This document shows, piece after piece, positions 26,231 to 36,242 of a stretch of DNA of 64,000 bases (position 1 is the first letter of the stretch; every line of letters starts with the position of its first letter). Under the pieces are notes generated by a model. It saw nothing but the letters and a program-made list of their open reading frames with translations. It did not search any database and was not told the DNA's origin. Origin of the DNA: CBDDBK01 sp965225715 (GTDB lineage Bacteria; Bacteroidota; Bacteroidia; Cytophagales; Flammeovirgaceae). Location of the stretch: assembly GCA_965225715.1 (NCBI GenBank), contig CBDDBK010000003.1:372001-436000 (forward strand). Reading direction: 5' to 3'. Both the position numbers and the translations under genes were made by a program.

Positions 26231-28102
26231 CTATTCTACAACACCTAATTCAAAAACACCATAAACAATATTATAAGGTTCACAGTGATAAATCACGTAA
26301 TCATAATCTTCAAGTCCTACATTTGAAATATTAAAGGTTTGATTGTTATGGCTAGAGACATCGCCTGAAATTACTTGTCCTATTCTTGAACTTGCCGCTG
26401 TAACTTGTGGGCTATTACTCAAAAAAAGCACAGGTCCTGGTATGCCAGCTCCAGTAAAATCATCATTCAATCGTAAGGTTAAAGAAGATCCGCTACTTTC
26501 AGAAAGGGTTAGAGTACCACTTGTAGAAGTTCCTCTTCCACTTATGTATGTTCCTATTCTTTTTTGACTTATAAAAGCTGCTTCTACTGCAATAATAAAG
26601 TCTTCACTACTTATGTCTTTATAGGAAGCTCTAATAGCTGTTTCCCCAATAGAAATACCTGTAACCAGACCATTATTGTTTATCGTGATAATAGAATTAT
26701 CGTCTGAAATCCAACTAAATGTAATGTTGTCTAAATTATCGCCTGAAATATTCCTTGCCGTTGCTTGAAGAGTAAACATTTCTCCTACCATAATATTATT
26801 TTCTCCATCATTAATTACAATTTCAGCTACCTGATTAGGATCATTAATACTATTAATAACTCTAGCACTAGATACTGTACCACCTTCTAGTACTGTTAAA
26901 GCTGTTATAGTTGTTGCTCCTTGGCTTATAGCAGTTATTAAACCTGATTGGTTTATGGTGGCAACATTTGTATTTGAGGACGTCCAAGTTATATCTACAG
27001 CAACTTGATTACCTGAGCGATCAATATAAACAGCTGTTAATAATAATGTATTGCCTATAATAACTTCATTTGAACCATTATCAGAAGAAATACTTATGCG
27101 TGCATTATTAGTATCAATTATATTGATAATTTCTTCTCCTATAACAGTATTATTTCCATCTGTTACTGAAGCTGTTATAGTTATTATTCCTTCGCTTATA
27201 GCAGTTATTAAACCTGTTTGATTTATAGTAGCAACATTTGTATTTGAAGATGTCCAAGTTATATCTGCAGCAACTTCATTACCTAAGCGGTTAGTATAAA
27301 CAGCTGTTAATAATAATGTATTGCCTATAATAACCTCATTTGAACCATTATCAGAAGAAATATTTATGCGTGCATTATCATCAATTACATTTATAAGTTT
27401 TGTTTGAGTAATCGTATTACCATCTCTGATAGTGCTAGATGTAATTGTTGTTGAGCCTGATGTCAGCCCAGTAACTAAACCATTTTGATCTATAGTAGCA
27501 ACAAGAGGGGTTGATGATGACCAAGTTATATCAACATTTGTTTCAATACTTATCATATCAAAATAAGTAGCTGTTAAAGCCAAAACATCTCCTACAATTA
27601 GAGCATTTGTTCCTGTTGAAGAGGTTATGACTATACGTTCAAAATTGACAACTTCAAAAAACCATTTTCCAACGCTTATAACTGCATTAGGATCGTTGGC
27701 ATTTTCAGCCTCTATATAAAAAGCGCCAAAATTCTGATTTTGGATTGTTACTGCCCCATTTACAACTGTAGCTAAATTATTATCGGATGAAGTCCAAATA
27801 ACATTTTGGGAAATATCGCGGTTTGCCTCTGTATTTCTTATATCTGTAATATTTATTTGAAATGTTTGTCCAAGTTGTAATTCAATTGGATTAGATTCTG
27901 TAGAGCTATCAATTACTTGGTTTGAAATATTTAAACCTGTAAAACCAACAGCAAGATCCTTACTTACAAAACTATTAATATCATCTATGGTATCAAAACC
28001 AGCACAAGAGATCAAAAGAATAAAACATAAATAAAATAAAATTAATGAGTTTAAGTAATTTAAGACCAATTTTATATTTTTGAAAAAGTTAAACATGTGC
28101 AT
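26231..28102 (-). CDS. lipoprotein with five Big_2 (Ig-like) repeats and a C-terminal DM13-like domain
   Basis: A hydrophobic signal ends in a lipobox (FILLISCAGFD), so it is an outer-surface or periplasmic lipoprotein. About five Ig-like Big_2 domains follow, each with a pattern such as ITWTSSNTNVATINQTGLIT. Two central ones (around 26950-27080 and 27190-27380) are nearly identical and mark a recent internal duplication. The last 110 residues (GRGTSTSGTLTLSES, GPVLFLSNSPQV, YDYVIYHCEPYNIVYGVFEL) resemble a DM13 domain, a predicted redox or cytochrome-like module with a single Cys. Big_2 plus DM13 suggests a surface adhesion or electron-transfer role, but this is inference. Family assignments are by motif only. 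Confidence 0.7.
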   Translation of the reverse strand: MHMFNFFKNIKLVLNYLNSLILFYLCFILLISCAGFDTIDDINSFVSKDLAVGFTGLNISNQVIDSSTESNPIELQLGQTFQINITDIRNTEANRDISQNVIWTSSDNNLATVVNGAVTIQNQNFGAFYIEAENANDPNAVISVGKWFFEVVNFERIVITSSTGTNALIVGDVLALTATYFDMISIETNVDITWSSSTPLVATIDQNGLVTGLTSGSTTITSSTIRDGNTITQTKLINVIDDNARINISSDNGSNEVIIGNTLLLTAVYTNRLGNEVAADITWTSSNTNVATINQTGLITAISEGIITITASVTDGNNTVIGEEIINIIDTNNARISISSDNGSNEVIIGNTLLLTAVYIDRSGNQVAVDITWTSSNTNVATINQSGLITAISQGATTITALTVLEGGTVSSARVINSINDPNQVAEIVINDGENNIMVGEMFTLQATARNISGDNLDNITFSWISDDNSIITINNNGLVTGISIGETAIRASYKDISSEDFIIAVEAAFISQKRIGTYISGRGTSTSGTLTLSESSGSSLTLRLNDDFTGAGIPGPVLFLSNSPQVTAASSRIGQVISGDVSSHNNQTFNISNVGLEDYDYVIYHCEPYNIVYGVFELGVVE

Positions 28103-28156
28103 AATTTTTTAATATTAAAATATGGAAATTGTAAATTTTAGGAGTTATAAAGTCTA

Positions 28157-29788
28157 TTAATTTTGGTATAATTGATTAGGTTTTCTTTTATCTAAAATAG
28201 GCGTTATATTTGGAAAACGCTTTCTAATAATTAATAGTTCTCTTAAAGGCTTTTCATTAAAATATAGATTAAAGCCTTTTAAATATTTATCAGGTTCTTC
28301 TATAAGGTGAGGCGGGATTAGTTTACCTTCAGGCTTATTAATAAATAAAATACTTTTTATCTTATTTTTTGGGTCAAAAAAAGCTGTCATTTCTGAACAA
28401 GTAACTAAGTTTAAGCCCAATAAACTAGTATCTTCTTCTAAAATAAAATATAAACTCTCTCCATTTCCAAATACATTTAATTGCTCTATTTCATTATTAG
28501 TAACATTCATTTTCATGTTTCTTCCTTTAATTTGATTATAAAATCCTAAAGTATCTTGAAAAATAATGAATGGTTCTTCATTAAGAAATAAACTGTCAAT
28601 TTCCTTATTTTTCAGTTTAGCAATAACTATTTTAGCTGTAATTTGAGACTTATCTCCCCATAGTATTGGTTTTTTTTCCATAATAATTAACGAATCTATG
28701 AGGTCATAAACTAAAGAATCGCTTTTTCCTTTCAAATTGTTACTAAAAATACTAACCTTAGGAAATACTTTAATATTTTCTACATTATTAATAGTATCTT
28801 TTATAGCTATAAGCGTATCACCTGTTATATAAGTCGTGTCATTATTTTCGCTAATTTCTTCAATAAGAACATCTCCATAAGCAAAAACTTCGTTGTTATT
28901 TCCATAATAATGGGTTGTATCGGCAAAAATAGTTGTTACATTTTCTTTATTATAAATACTTACTTTATCTATGGCTAAGCTTGTATCAGCTACTTTATCA
29001 TAAAAGACTTCTTCACCTTTTAAAATATAGTCTTTGGTTTCTATTAAGGTATTTTTTTTTGAATAAAAATTACCAATTGTTTTATAGTATCTTCCATAAT
29101 CACCTTGAGCTGTGAGGTCTTCATTTTTTATAAAGGTTGGAGAATAAAAATATATAATATCTTGGTTAAGGTCATAACGAAGAGTGTCAGAAGTCATATA
29201 ATCATCTGTTACAGTATCTATGACTTCAATATTGGTTTTAAATGCCAATAATTTTTGTTGTTTAAACCAATACCCATATCGGCTGGTTAAAATACTCGTG
29301 CCATTATATATTTTACCACCTGTATAATAGTAAGCTGCACCGGTAACTGTATTATAAATGAGCCTTTTAGTAATAAGAGTTACCTTTCCATCTTCCATAG
29401 TAACTTTCTTACCCCATACCACCATAGAACCTGTTGTTTGGTTATACTCTAAATAATCACCAGTAACAACTAAAGAATCTTGGTCTCTAATTATTACCTG
29501 TCCAGAAGCCTTCAAAATCTCGCTTTTATTATTTTGAGTTGCTTGTTGGCAATAAAATAGTAAATCTTTTCTTTGAAAAATAACAGGATTATTAGGGGTA
29601 CCGTGCAGATAGCGGATTACGCTACCATCAGAAAATGTTCTGGAACTAAGGCTTGCTGCTTGTAATAGATTTACCCTATTGTTCTGTCCTAATACTTGGT
29701 GAGTTAACAAAAATAATAAAATACACAAAAAAAAGTAGTTTGAATTCCTGTGTTTTATCCAATTCCAACTAAAATAACGATAAATCAT
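28157..29788 (-). CDS. OstA-like (LptA/LptD N-terminal type) exported protein
   Basis: The 543-residue protein has an N-terminal signal anchor (about residues 18-35, FLCILLFLLTHQVLGQ). It then carries repeated OstA-like beta-jellyroll strands such as ASGQVIIRDQDSLVVTGDYL, TSDTLRYDLNQDIIYFYSP, FADTTHYYGNNNEVFAYGDV and LKGKSDSLVYDLIDSLIIM. This fold carries lipopolysaccharide across the periplasm in LptA and the LptD N-terminus, and a protein of this size without the LptD barrel is common in Bacteroidota. Role in lipopolysaccharide transport is therefore likely but unproven. It is followed closely by the Big_2 lipoprotein in the same direction. Confidence 0.8.
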   Translation of the reverse strand: MIYRYFSWNWIKHRNSNYFFLCILLFLLTHQVLGQNNRVNLLQAASLSSRTFSDGSVIRYLHGTPNNPVIFQRKDLLFYCQQATQNNKSEILKASGQVIIRDQDSLVVTGDYLEYNQTTGSMVVWGKKVTMEDGKVTLITKRLIYNTVTGAAYYYTGGKIYNGTSILTSRYGYWFKQQKLLAFKTNIEVIDTVTDDYMTSDTLRYDLNQDIIYFYSPTFIKNEDLTAQGDYGRYYKTIGNFYSKKNTLIETKDYILKGEEVFYDKVADTSLAIDKVSIYNKENVTTIFADTTHYYGNNNEVFAYGDVLIEEISENNDTTYITGDTLIAIKDTINNVENIKVFPKVSIFSNNLKGKSDSLVYDLIDSLIIMEKKPILWGDKSQITAKIVIAKLKNKEIDSLFLNEEPFIIFQDTLGFYNQIKGRNMKMNVTNNEIEQLNVFGNGESLYFILEEDTSLLGLNLVTCSEMTAFFDPKNKIKSILFINKPEGKLIPPHLIEEPDKYLKGFNLYFNEKPLRELLIIRKRFPNITPILDKRKPNQLYQN

Positions 29789-30416
29789 AAACTATCTGAA
29801 CTGTTTAAAAGGAATAGAAATTAATTCTAAAGTTAAAAAAAAAGATGAGATTTTTCTAATTTTAGATTTTAAGTTTTTTTGGAAAATATCGGTATTTTTT
29901 GAAACCTCAATAAAAAAATGTTTTCTGGTTTTCTAAATTTGCTTCCATTCTTCTAATTCTACAGAAAATATTTTTTTAAATGCTTTAAAGTTTCTAGACT
30001 TGTTGTTATGAAAATAGGGTAGTGTTACATAAATATAGCCTTGTTATTAAAAAAATAAGGAGAGAATGTTTTCTTATTTTTAGAATATTGCAAGCATCAG
30101 CCTACTGATACTTTGATATTTATAGTGTTTTTTTACTATTTTTAACATGAATTTGACATAAAAAAGTGGTAATTTTTACAGCTAAAAAATAGAATGGTTT
30201 TTAAAGTTTTTTTATGAGAATATATTAAAATATAGCCGTAAAAACGCACTTAATTTAAAGATATTTTTCTTGATTTTTTTATTTATAATGCCTCATTTTC
30301 AAATATTTAAATAAAAAATTTATACTATATTTAAGATATATTTATATTTCGCAAAATAACTTATTTTTTGGACTATTTTTTCAATAGTATCATTACTTAT
30401 GTCATACTATCCATTT
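29789..30416. other. 628-base AT-rich intergenic region, nothing recognised
   Basis: No gene, RNA or clear repeat was recognised on either strand. A weak hairpin (CCTTGTTATT with AAATAAGG near 30040) is the only structure noticed. The region separates two genes read on the minus strand and probably contains the promoter for the OstA-like gene. Confidence 0.5.
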
Positions 30417-31442
30417 TTAATCTAAAGAAAAATCACATCGGATAGGATAGTGGTCGGAATAGGTAATATGGTTTAAGGTTGTAAACTTTTTTAAAGTTAA
30501 AGACTTAGAATAAAAAAAATGATCAATCCGTAGAAGAAGTAAATTTTGAGTATAGGTAAATCCAAAACCTTTTCCTTTCCTTTCAAAAGCATTTTCTAAA
30601 ATCTTTTTGAGTTTCAAATAAAGATTACTGTAAGGTATTTCGTTAAAATCACCACCTAATATAACCTGATAAGGACTGTTAAGCACATGATTTACCAGAA
30701 CTTTTACTTGCTTATTGTGTTTGAGAAATACTTGTTTAATATGCGTGATTAATTCTTTATTTTTATCATCTGTGTTAAATACTTTACCCCAAGATTTAAG
30801 ATGAGCATTAAAAAAACGAATAGTGTCTTTCTTAATAAGAATATCAGCGTATAAAAAACCATTTCTTGTTGTATCGTAAGTGATAAAACCTTTGTCAATA
30901 ATCTTATACCTGCTGAAAATAGCTAAACCAAAATGCTGTCCTGATTTATTATATTTATTAAGAACAATATGGGCATAATATTTTTTTTTCTTAAGTAATT
31001 TTTGGATGTCCAGTTGGGTTTTTTCACCTGTCATTTTACAATATTCTTGCAAAAATAAAATATCAGATTTTTGATTCACAATCCATTTTACAATATTTTT
31101 GGAATTGCTATCCGTCTCACTTTGTTTTTTGAAAATATTTAAAGCTCTAATATTATAGCTTAAAACTGAAAAAGATTCTACTGATAGCTTATTATCAGGC
31201 TTTTCTACGTTGAAAGTAGCTTTTATAAATTGAAAACCTAAAGCTAAGGTTATAAGAGGTATGTAAATGTATCTGGGTTTTTTTAAAAACCAGAATATCA
31301 AAAAATCAATTTGTAGAATTAAAAAACCAAATATACTCCAACTTATTATCCCCGAAAACCATAATACATCGGCTGGTATATAAACGCTTAAATATGCGAT
31401 CACGGTTAGATAGGACAAGCCATAATTTATTCTCTTCATCAT
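30417..31442 (-). CDS. membrane-anchored endonuclease/exonuclease/phosphatase (EEP) family protein
   Basis: Three N-terminal membrane helices in the first 80 residues precede an EEP-fold domain. That domain has VLSYNIRALNIFKK (metal-site Asn), DILFLQEYCKMTGE (metal-site Glu), NAHLKSWGKVF, VILGGDFNEIPYSN and the final SDHYPIRCDF (catalytic Asp-His). The active-site residues are intact. EEP proteins cleave phosphodiester or phosphomonoester bonds in nucleic acids, inositol phosphates or lipids, and the substrate cannot be read from the sequence. The membrane-anchored form is common in Bacteroidota, often beside rhomboid proteases, but no rhomboid gene is adjacent here. Confidence 0.85.
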   Translation of the reverse strand: MMKRINYGLSYLTVIAYLSVYIPADVLWFSGIISWSIFGFLILQIDFLIFWFLKKPRYIYIPLITLALGFQFIKATFNVEKPDNKLSVESFSVLSYNIRALNIFKKQSETDSNSKNIVKWIVNQKSDILFLQEYCKMTGEKTQLDIQKLLKKKKYYAHIVLNKYNKSGQHFGLAIFSRYKIIDKGFITYDTTRNGFLYADILIKKDTIRFFNAHLKSWGKVFNTDDKNKELITHIKQVFLKHNKQVKVLVNHVLNSPYQVILGGDFNEIPYSNLYLKLKKILENAFERKGKGFGFTYTQNLLLLRIDHFFYSKSLTLKKFTTLNHITYSDHYPIRCDFSLD

Positions 31443-31759
31443 CTTTCTTTATCATTTATCATGTTAATCAAGAATCTCAAACATAAAGATAATATCATAT
31501 ACAAGCGGGTTAGAAACCTTTAAAATTTATATCAATGCACAGTCCCATTGAACAATTATTGAGATGGGAGACACAGTTTTATAAAAATTTTAAATATTTT
31601 ATTTTTGACAGTTTAATTGCCTCATTGCCCCAAAAATCATATGTAAATTTTGGGTTAAAAATGTTTATTATCAATAAATTAATTCTGTACTATGTCTTTA
31701 TAAGAAAATTTAATGGGGGGAAACATTAAAATATCTTTTACTTTTTATTCACTATTTAT

Positions 31760-31789
31760 TTTGACAGAATGAGAATTACTTTATACTTG
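31760..31789 (+). promoter_or_regulatory. Bacteroidota-type promoter for the TonB-dependent receptor
   Basis: A TTTG -33 box (31760-31763) and TATACTTG (31782-31789, one mismatch to TAnnTTTG) are separated by 18 bases, close to the known 19-21 base spacing. Transcription would begin near 31796, giving a leader of about 170 bases to the receptor start at 31966. It lies in a 520-base gap that otherwise holds nothing recognised. Confidence 0.45.
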
Positions 31790-31965
31790 CAACCTAATTA
31801 GGGTTTCCTGAAATTAAAACTTGTTTAATTTATACAAGTTTTTGGTAATGAGAGTTTTATAAATATATGCTTTTGTAAATTTTTATAGGGTCTCAATATT
31901 TCTTTAATTAAGAAGCCTAATTTTTTATTTTAATAACTTTTATAATTTCTTTTTTTATTTTTGTA

Positions 31966-34900
31966 ATGAAACTGAAGTTTTTATTTTTTGCCGTTTTTTT
32001 ATTTTTTATTTCTCTTGCTTTAGGGCAGGGAGTGACAACTTCTTCTTTAACAGGAAAAGTTGTAGATAAGCAATCTGCTTCTGTACCTGGTGCAACTGTT
32101 GCGGTTTTGCACTTATTAACAAATACGTTTTATGGTACTGTAACAAACTCAGATGGTTATTTTCGTTTAAATAACTTATTAGTTGGTGGTCCTTATAGAA
32201 TAACGGTTAGTTTTATAGGTCATCAGACTTATGAAAAAGATGTTGCTCATCTCTCATTAGGTAAAACGCTTAATTTACAAGTTACTTTACAGGAAGAAGC
32301 CACTACTTTGGAAGCGGTTAATGTTATAGCAAGAACTTCTGTTATAGATGGTAATAGCACCGGTGCTAGAACTACTATCGATAATCAAACGATTATAGAT
32401 GCGCCTACTGTAGGTCGTAACTTAGTGGATTTAACACGTTTAACTCCCTCAGCAAGTGTTACCAATGGCGGTGGTATTTCTATTCAAGGTATTAATAACC
32501 GGTATAATTCTATCTTTATTGATGGAGCGGTTAATAATGATGTTTTTGGCTTGGCTAATTCAGGTACTAATGGTGGGCAAGCTGGTATTTCTCCCATTAG
32601 TTTTGATGCCTTAGACCAGATTACAGTTAATGTTTCACCTTACGATGTTACTTTAGGTGGGTTTTCTGGTGCAGGTATTAATGCCGTAACTAGAAGTGGA
32701 ACAAACGAATTTGAAGGTTCGGCTTATTACATTTTTAGCAATCAAAGTTTTGCTAATGCCAATAGTCCCATAACTGAACAAAGGCAAGAATTGGATTATA
32801 CTAATCAAATTTATGGATTGAGAGTTGGTGGTCCTATTGTTAAGGATAAACTATTTTTCTTTTTCAATGCTGAAATAGAGGATAGAGTTACGCCTTTGCC
32901 TTTCTCTTTTGATGGTTATGACGGTACGGCTACAGTGGATAGCATCAATGCTTTGGTTGATTATGTCAATACTCAGTTTAATTATGATCCGGGCACTTAT
33001 ACTGAGATTAAATCAACTACAGAAGGACAAAAGTTCTTTTTGAAATTGAATTGGAATGCCAGTCGAAATCATAAATTTTCGATTAGACATAGCTACGTCA
33101 ATGCTGAAACATTTACACTTGGCGATAATAATGGCGAAGCGCCCAACAGTAGACGTATTGTTTTTCAAAATTATGGCTATGAATTTCCTACAACGACTAA
33201 TTCCTTCGCAGCTGAGTGGAATGGTCAATTTGGAAACAAATTTTCTAATAAGTTGATTTTCGGTTTGACAACTGTTAGAGATGATAGAGATATTGCAGGA
33301 GAACCTTTTCCAAATGTTGAAATTAGAAAAGGAGCCGAAAGAATAGAATTAGGAACTAACAATTTTTCGTATTCTAATGTTGTTAATCAAGATATTTTTA
33401 CTCTAACTAACAACTTTACGTGGTATGCCGGCACCAAACATACTTTGACTTTTGGAACACATAATGAATTATTTAATATCCAAAATTTATTCGTTATTTT
33501 TTCTACGCCAAGGTATAGGTATGATAGTTTTGATCAATTTATATCGGGAAGTGCCCCTAATGATGTGATATTTGGACATGAAATTCCAAGCACTGGGCAA
33601 GATATAAGATTAGCTGATGCCGCAGGAAATTTAGGACCAACTTTTAAAGCCTTGCAAGTTGCTGTTTATGCTCAAGATGAATGGCAAATTAAGTCTAATT
33701 TTAAACTTAATCTTGGCATAAGGGTTGATATTCCTGTGTATTTAGAAGACGCTCCGCTTAACAACGAGGCTTTTAATACAACCACGGTACCTTTATTGGA
33801 ACAAACCTATGATTTACAAGGTGCTAGAGCAAGCAGAGTACCTAAAACGACCCCACTCTTTGGACCTCGAATCGGATTTAATTGGGACATTAAAGATGAC
33901 CAAACGATGCAATTACGAGGTGGGGCTGGTATCTTTACAAGTCGTATTCCTTGGGTTTGGCCAGCTGGTGTTTATATCCGAAATGGATTAAATAGTGGAC
34001 TTTCTTTTGGACCTGAACGTTTTTTTGCAACTCCTCAAGAATGGCTTGATAGTTTGAGTACTACCAATTCTCCTTCAGGTGATGTTGACATTTTTGCCAA
34101 AGATTTTAAATATCCTCAAAATTTACGTGCCAGTTTAGGTTTTGATATTCAATTGCCTTGGGGGCTTGTTGCTTCAGTAGAAGGTTCTTATAATAAAACT
34201 ATTAATAATATAGATGTTAAAAATGTTAACTTAGGAACTGCTACAGGGCGGCTGGAAGGTGCGGACGATAGGCTTGTATTCAATAATTTTCCAACAGATC
34301 CAACTTATTTTGGTTTTATAACTTTATTAGATAATACGAATAGGGGGGGAGGATATAATGTTACACTAGAACTAAAAAAATCATTTGATAAAGGTTTTAC
34401 AGGTAGTGTAGCCTATTCATACACCGATAATACAGCACTTTTTGACGGAACTTCTTTTATTAATAGTAGCCAGTGGACAAATTTGGCAACTGTTAATGGA
34501 AGGAATGCAGGTGTACCGCTTAGTCGTTCGTCATTTAGCAGTGCCTCAAGGATCACTTCATTTCTATCCTATCGAAAATCTTATCTTGATCGTTTTGCTA
34601 CTACTGTGTCTTTATTTTTTAGTGGTCAATCAGGTAGACCGTTTTCTTATGTGTATGGAGAAGAAGGGAATTTAACAAATGAAGTTTTGTTTGGGGTAGA
34701 TAACCGTTCTTTAATTTATGTACCTGCTTCTGCTAGTGAAATTGTTTTTGTAGGAACACAAGCTGAACAAGAAGCCCAATGGAATGCCTTAAATCAATAT
34801 ATTGAAGGTGATGACTATTTAAGCACTCGTAGAGGTCAGTATGCTGAACGAAACAGCAATAGGACGCCATTTGAAGGTATTTTTGATGTAAAAATTACTC

Positions 34901-35199
34901 AAGAGTTCTATATTAAAAATGGAAAAGGTAAAAAACATGCTTTCCAAGTGAGTCTTGATATATTTAATGTTGGAAATCTAATCTTTGGTGGAGGAAAAAG
35001 ATACACGGTTAATGATAGTCATTTCCCTCTTATTCAATTTGAAGGTTTTCAAACAGATGCCTCTGGTAATGCTACGAATACACCAACATTTTCATTTGCT
35101 GAGCCAGGTGATCCTTGGAATGTAGTTGATGGTGCTGATCCATTAACAACTTCTCGTTGGACTGGACAGTTGACCTTAAGGTATCTTTTTGGAAGATAA
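31966..35199 (+). CDS. TonB-dependent outer-membrane receptor with N-terminal carboxypeptidase-like domain (Oar type)
   Basis: A signal peptide (residues 1-20, ending SLALGQ) is followed by a carboxypeptidase-regulatory-like beta domain (LTGKVVDKQSASVPGATV and NSDGYFRLNNLLVGGPYRIT). A plug domain follows (GRNLVDLTRLTPSASVTNG, ISIQGINNRYNSIFIDGAVN), then a long barrel rich in aromatic strands that ends TGQLTLRYLFGR. The 1077-residue length and the GFSGAGINAVTRSGTNEFEG segment place it in the Oar-like group, not the SusC group, and no SusD gene follows. It imports or binds an unknown ligand using TonB energy. It is monocistronic, with a promoter candidate upstream and a strong terminator downstream. 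Confidence 0.9.
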   Translation: MKLKFLFFAVFLFFISLALGQGVTTSSLTGKVVDKQSASVPGATVAVLHLLTNTFYGTVTNSDGYFRLNNLLVGGPYRITVSFIGHQTYEKDVAHLSLGKTLNLQVTLQEEATTLEAVNVIARTSVIDGNSTGARTTIDNQTIIDAPTVGRNLVDLTRLTPSASVTNGGGISIQGINNRYNSIFIDGAVNNDVFGLANSGTNGGQAGISPISFDALDQITVNVSPYDVTLGGFSGAGINAVTRSGTNEFEGSAYYIFSNQSFANANSPITEQRQELDYTNQIYGLRVGGPIVKDKLFFFFNAEIEDRVTPLPFSFDGYDGTATVDSINALVDYVNTQFNYDPGTYTEIKSTTEGQKFFLKLNWNASRNHKFSIRHSYVNAETFTLGDNNGEAPNSRRIVFQNYGYEFPTTTNSFAAEWNGQFGNKFSNKLIFGLTTVRDDRDIAGEPFPNVEIRKGAERIELGTNNFSYSNVVNQDIFTLTNNFTWYAGTKHTLTFGTHNELFNIQNLFVIFSTPRYRYDSFDQFISGSAPNDVIFGHEIPSTGQDIRLADAAGNLGPTFKALQVAVYAQDEWQIKSNFKLNLGIRVDIPVYLEDAPLNNEAFNTTTVPLLEQTYDLQGARASRVPKTTPLFGPRIGFNWDIKDDQTMQLRGGAGIFTSRIPWVWPAGVYIRNGLNSGLSFGPERFFATPQEWLDSLSTTNSPSGDVDIFAKDFKYPQNLRASLGFDIQLPWGLVASVEGSYNKTINNIDVKNVNLGTATGRLEGADDRLVFNNFPTDPTYFGFITLLDNTNRGGGYNVTLELKKSFDKGFTGSVAYSYTDNTALFDGTSFINSSQWTNLATVNGRNAGVPLSRSSFSSASRITSFLSYRKSYLDRFATTVSLFFSGQSGRPFSYVYGEEGNLTNEVLFGVDNRSLIYVPASASEIVFVGTQAEQEAQWNALNQYIEGDDYLSTRRGQYAERNSNRTPFEGIFDVKITQEFYIKNGKGKKHAFQVSLDIFNVGNLIFGGGKRYTVNDSHFPLIQFEGFQTDASGNATNTPTFSFAEPGDPWNVVDGADPLTTSRWTGQLTLRYLFGR

Positions 35200-35244
35200 T
35201 TTAGTATAGTTGCTAAGATAAAATAGCATTACTATAAATACGAG

Positions 35245-35280
35245 AATAGAGACATTCATTTTGAGTGTCTCTATTTTTTT
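35245..35280. terminator. bidirectional rho-independent terminator
   Basis: Arms AATAGAGACA and TGTCTCTATT pair perfectly, extended by three weaker inner pairs around a short loop, and are followed by T7. It stands 45 bases after the TonB receptor stop. On the other strand the same hairpin has a run of T and overlaps the last codons of the convergent ATPase gene, so it can serve both. Confidence 0.85.
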
Positions 35281-36119
35281 ACTCTGTCTTTTAAATAATA
35301 TTCCAATAAACCTTGTGTCGGGTTTTTTGAAACTTTGAATAGGGTAGAGGACTCTTTTTTTAAAACTTTAGAAAAGAATGCCTGGAAGTGAAACAGAATG
35401 CTGCCAGTTCCATAAATAGGTTGACTTTTGAGATTAAACCCTTGTTTTTTCAACTGGTTTAAAAACATTTTAAAAGATTCCAAAACAAGATTTTTTATAT
35501 AGTCATGGTTGATATTTTCTCCAATGAAGTAAGCATAATGAGCAATTTTAACTTTATCCGGTTTTCCATTATAAAAAAAACTTAGACATTTTTTAAAAGT
35601 CAGGTGATATTGGTTTTGAAGTTTATTTTCTAAATCCGATGGGAGTAAACCTTCAATATAGTCTTTCATGATTTTTTTTGCTAAGTCACTAGCACTGCCT
35701 TCATCACCTAATAAAAAACCACTGCAACGCATCTGTTTTTCAATTTTACCATGAACAACTTGACAAGCATTAGCTCCTGTACCTAAGATGATTCCCAAAC
35801 CATTTTCAATGCCAAATGCATGCACAACAGCCATTATATCGGAATAAATAAAGGCTTTTTGACTTTGGAAATATTTTTCTGATAATTTGATTATAAAATT
35901 TATATCTTCTTTATCTTTATAACCTGCTCCATAAAAATAGGTTTCATAAATAGGTATATTGTAAATCTTGCTTTGAGTTTGAAAAATAGTTTCTATGGTT
36001 TTTTGATCCGTATGAAAAGGATTTAATCCTATCGTCTCGGGTAGGAAAAGAGTCTGTTTGTTTTCATGAATAATAAGCCAACTGCTTCGGCTAGCTCCGC
36101 TTTCTATAAGTAATAGCAC
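35271..36119 (-). CDS. BadF/BadG-type ATPase, N-acetylglucosamine kinase-like
   Basis: The protein belongs to the actin-like ATPase family that includes eukaryotic NAGK. Phosphate-binding 1 reads LLIESGASRSSWLI at the start, followed by the IGLNPFHTD motif, AFGIENGLGIILGTGANACQV for the sugar/phosphate site, GFLLGDEGSASDLAKKIMKD, and IYGTGSILFHFQAFF near the end. This Bacteroidota subgroup is usually annotated as N-acetylglucosamine kinase and probably recycles amino sugars, though that is not shown here. The frame extends upstream to a GTG at 36161, but the GTG at 36119 starts the protein right at the conserved phosphate loop, so I prefer it (282 residues). It converges with the TonB receptor and is divergent from ftcD. 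Confidence 0.82.
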   Translation of the reverse strand: MLLLIESGASRSSWLIIHENKQTLFLPETIGLNPFHTDQKTIETIFQTQSKIYNIPIYETYFYGAGYKDKEDINFIIKLSEKYFQSQKAFIYSDIMAVVHAFGIENGLGIILGTGANACQVVHGKIEKQMRCSGFLLGDEGSASDLAKKIMKDYIEGLLPSDLENKLQNQYHLTFKKCLSFFYNGKPDKVKIAHYAYFIGENINHDYIKNLVLESFKMFLNQLKKQGFNLKSQPIYGTGSILFHFQAFFSKVLKKESSTLFKVSKNPTQGLLEYYLKDRVKK

Positions 36120-36242
36120 TTTATGGTATAATAGTATAACTGAAAAAAGGATCGGACTCACTCAATAAAACAAAAGTAGTCTTCCTGTTGAAAATTGTAA
36201 TATAAAAACTATTTCATAATTTTTAATTTATTTTCAAATTAC

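Noticed and set aside
31535..31729. Open frame of 64 codons upstream of the TonB receptor
   Set aside because: No motif or homologue recognised. It ends just before the receptor promoter and composition is that of intergenic DNA.
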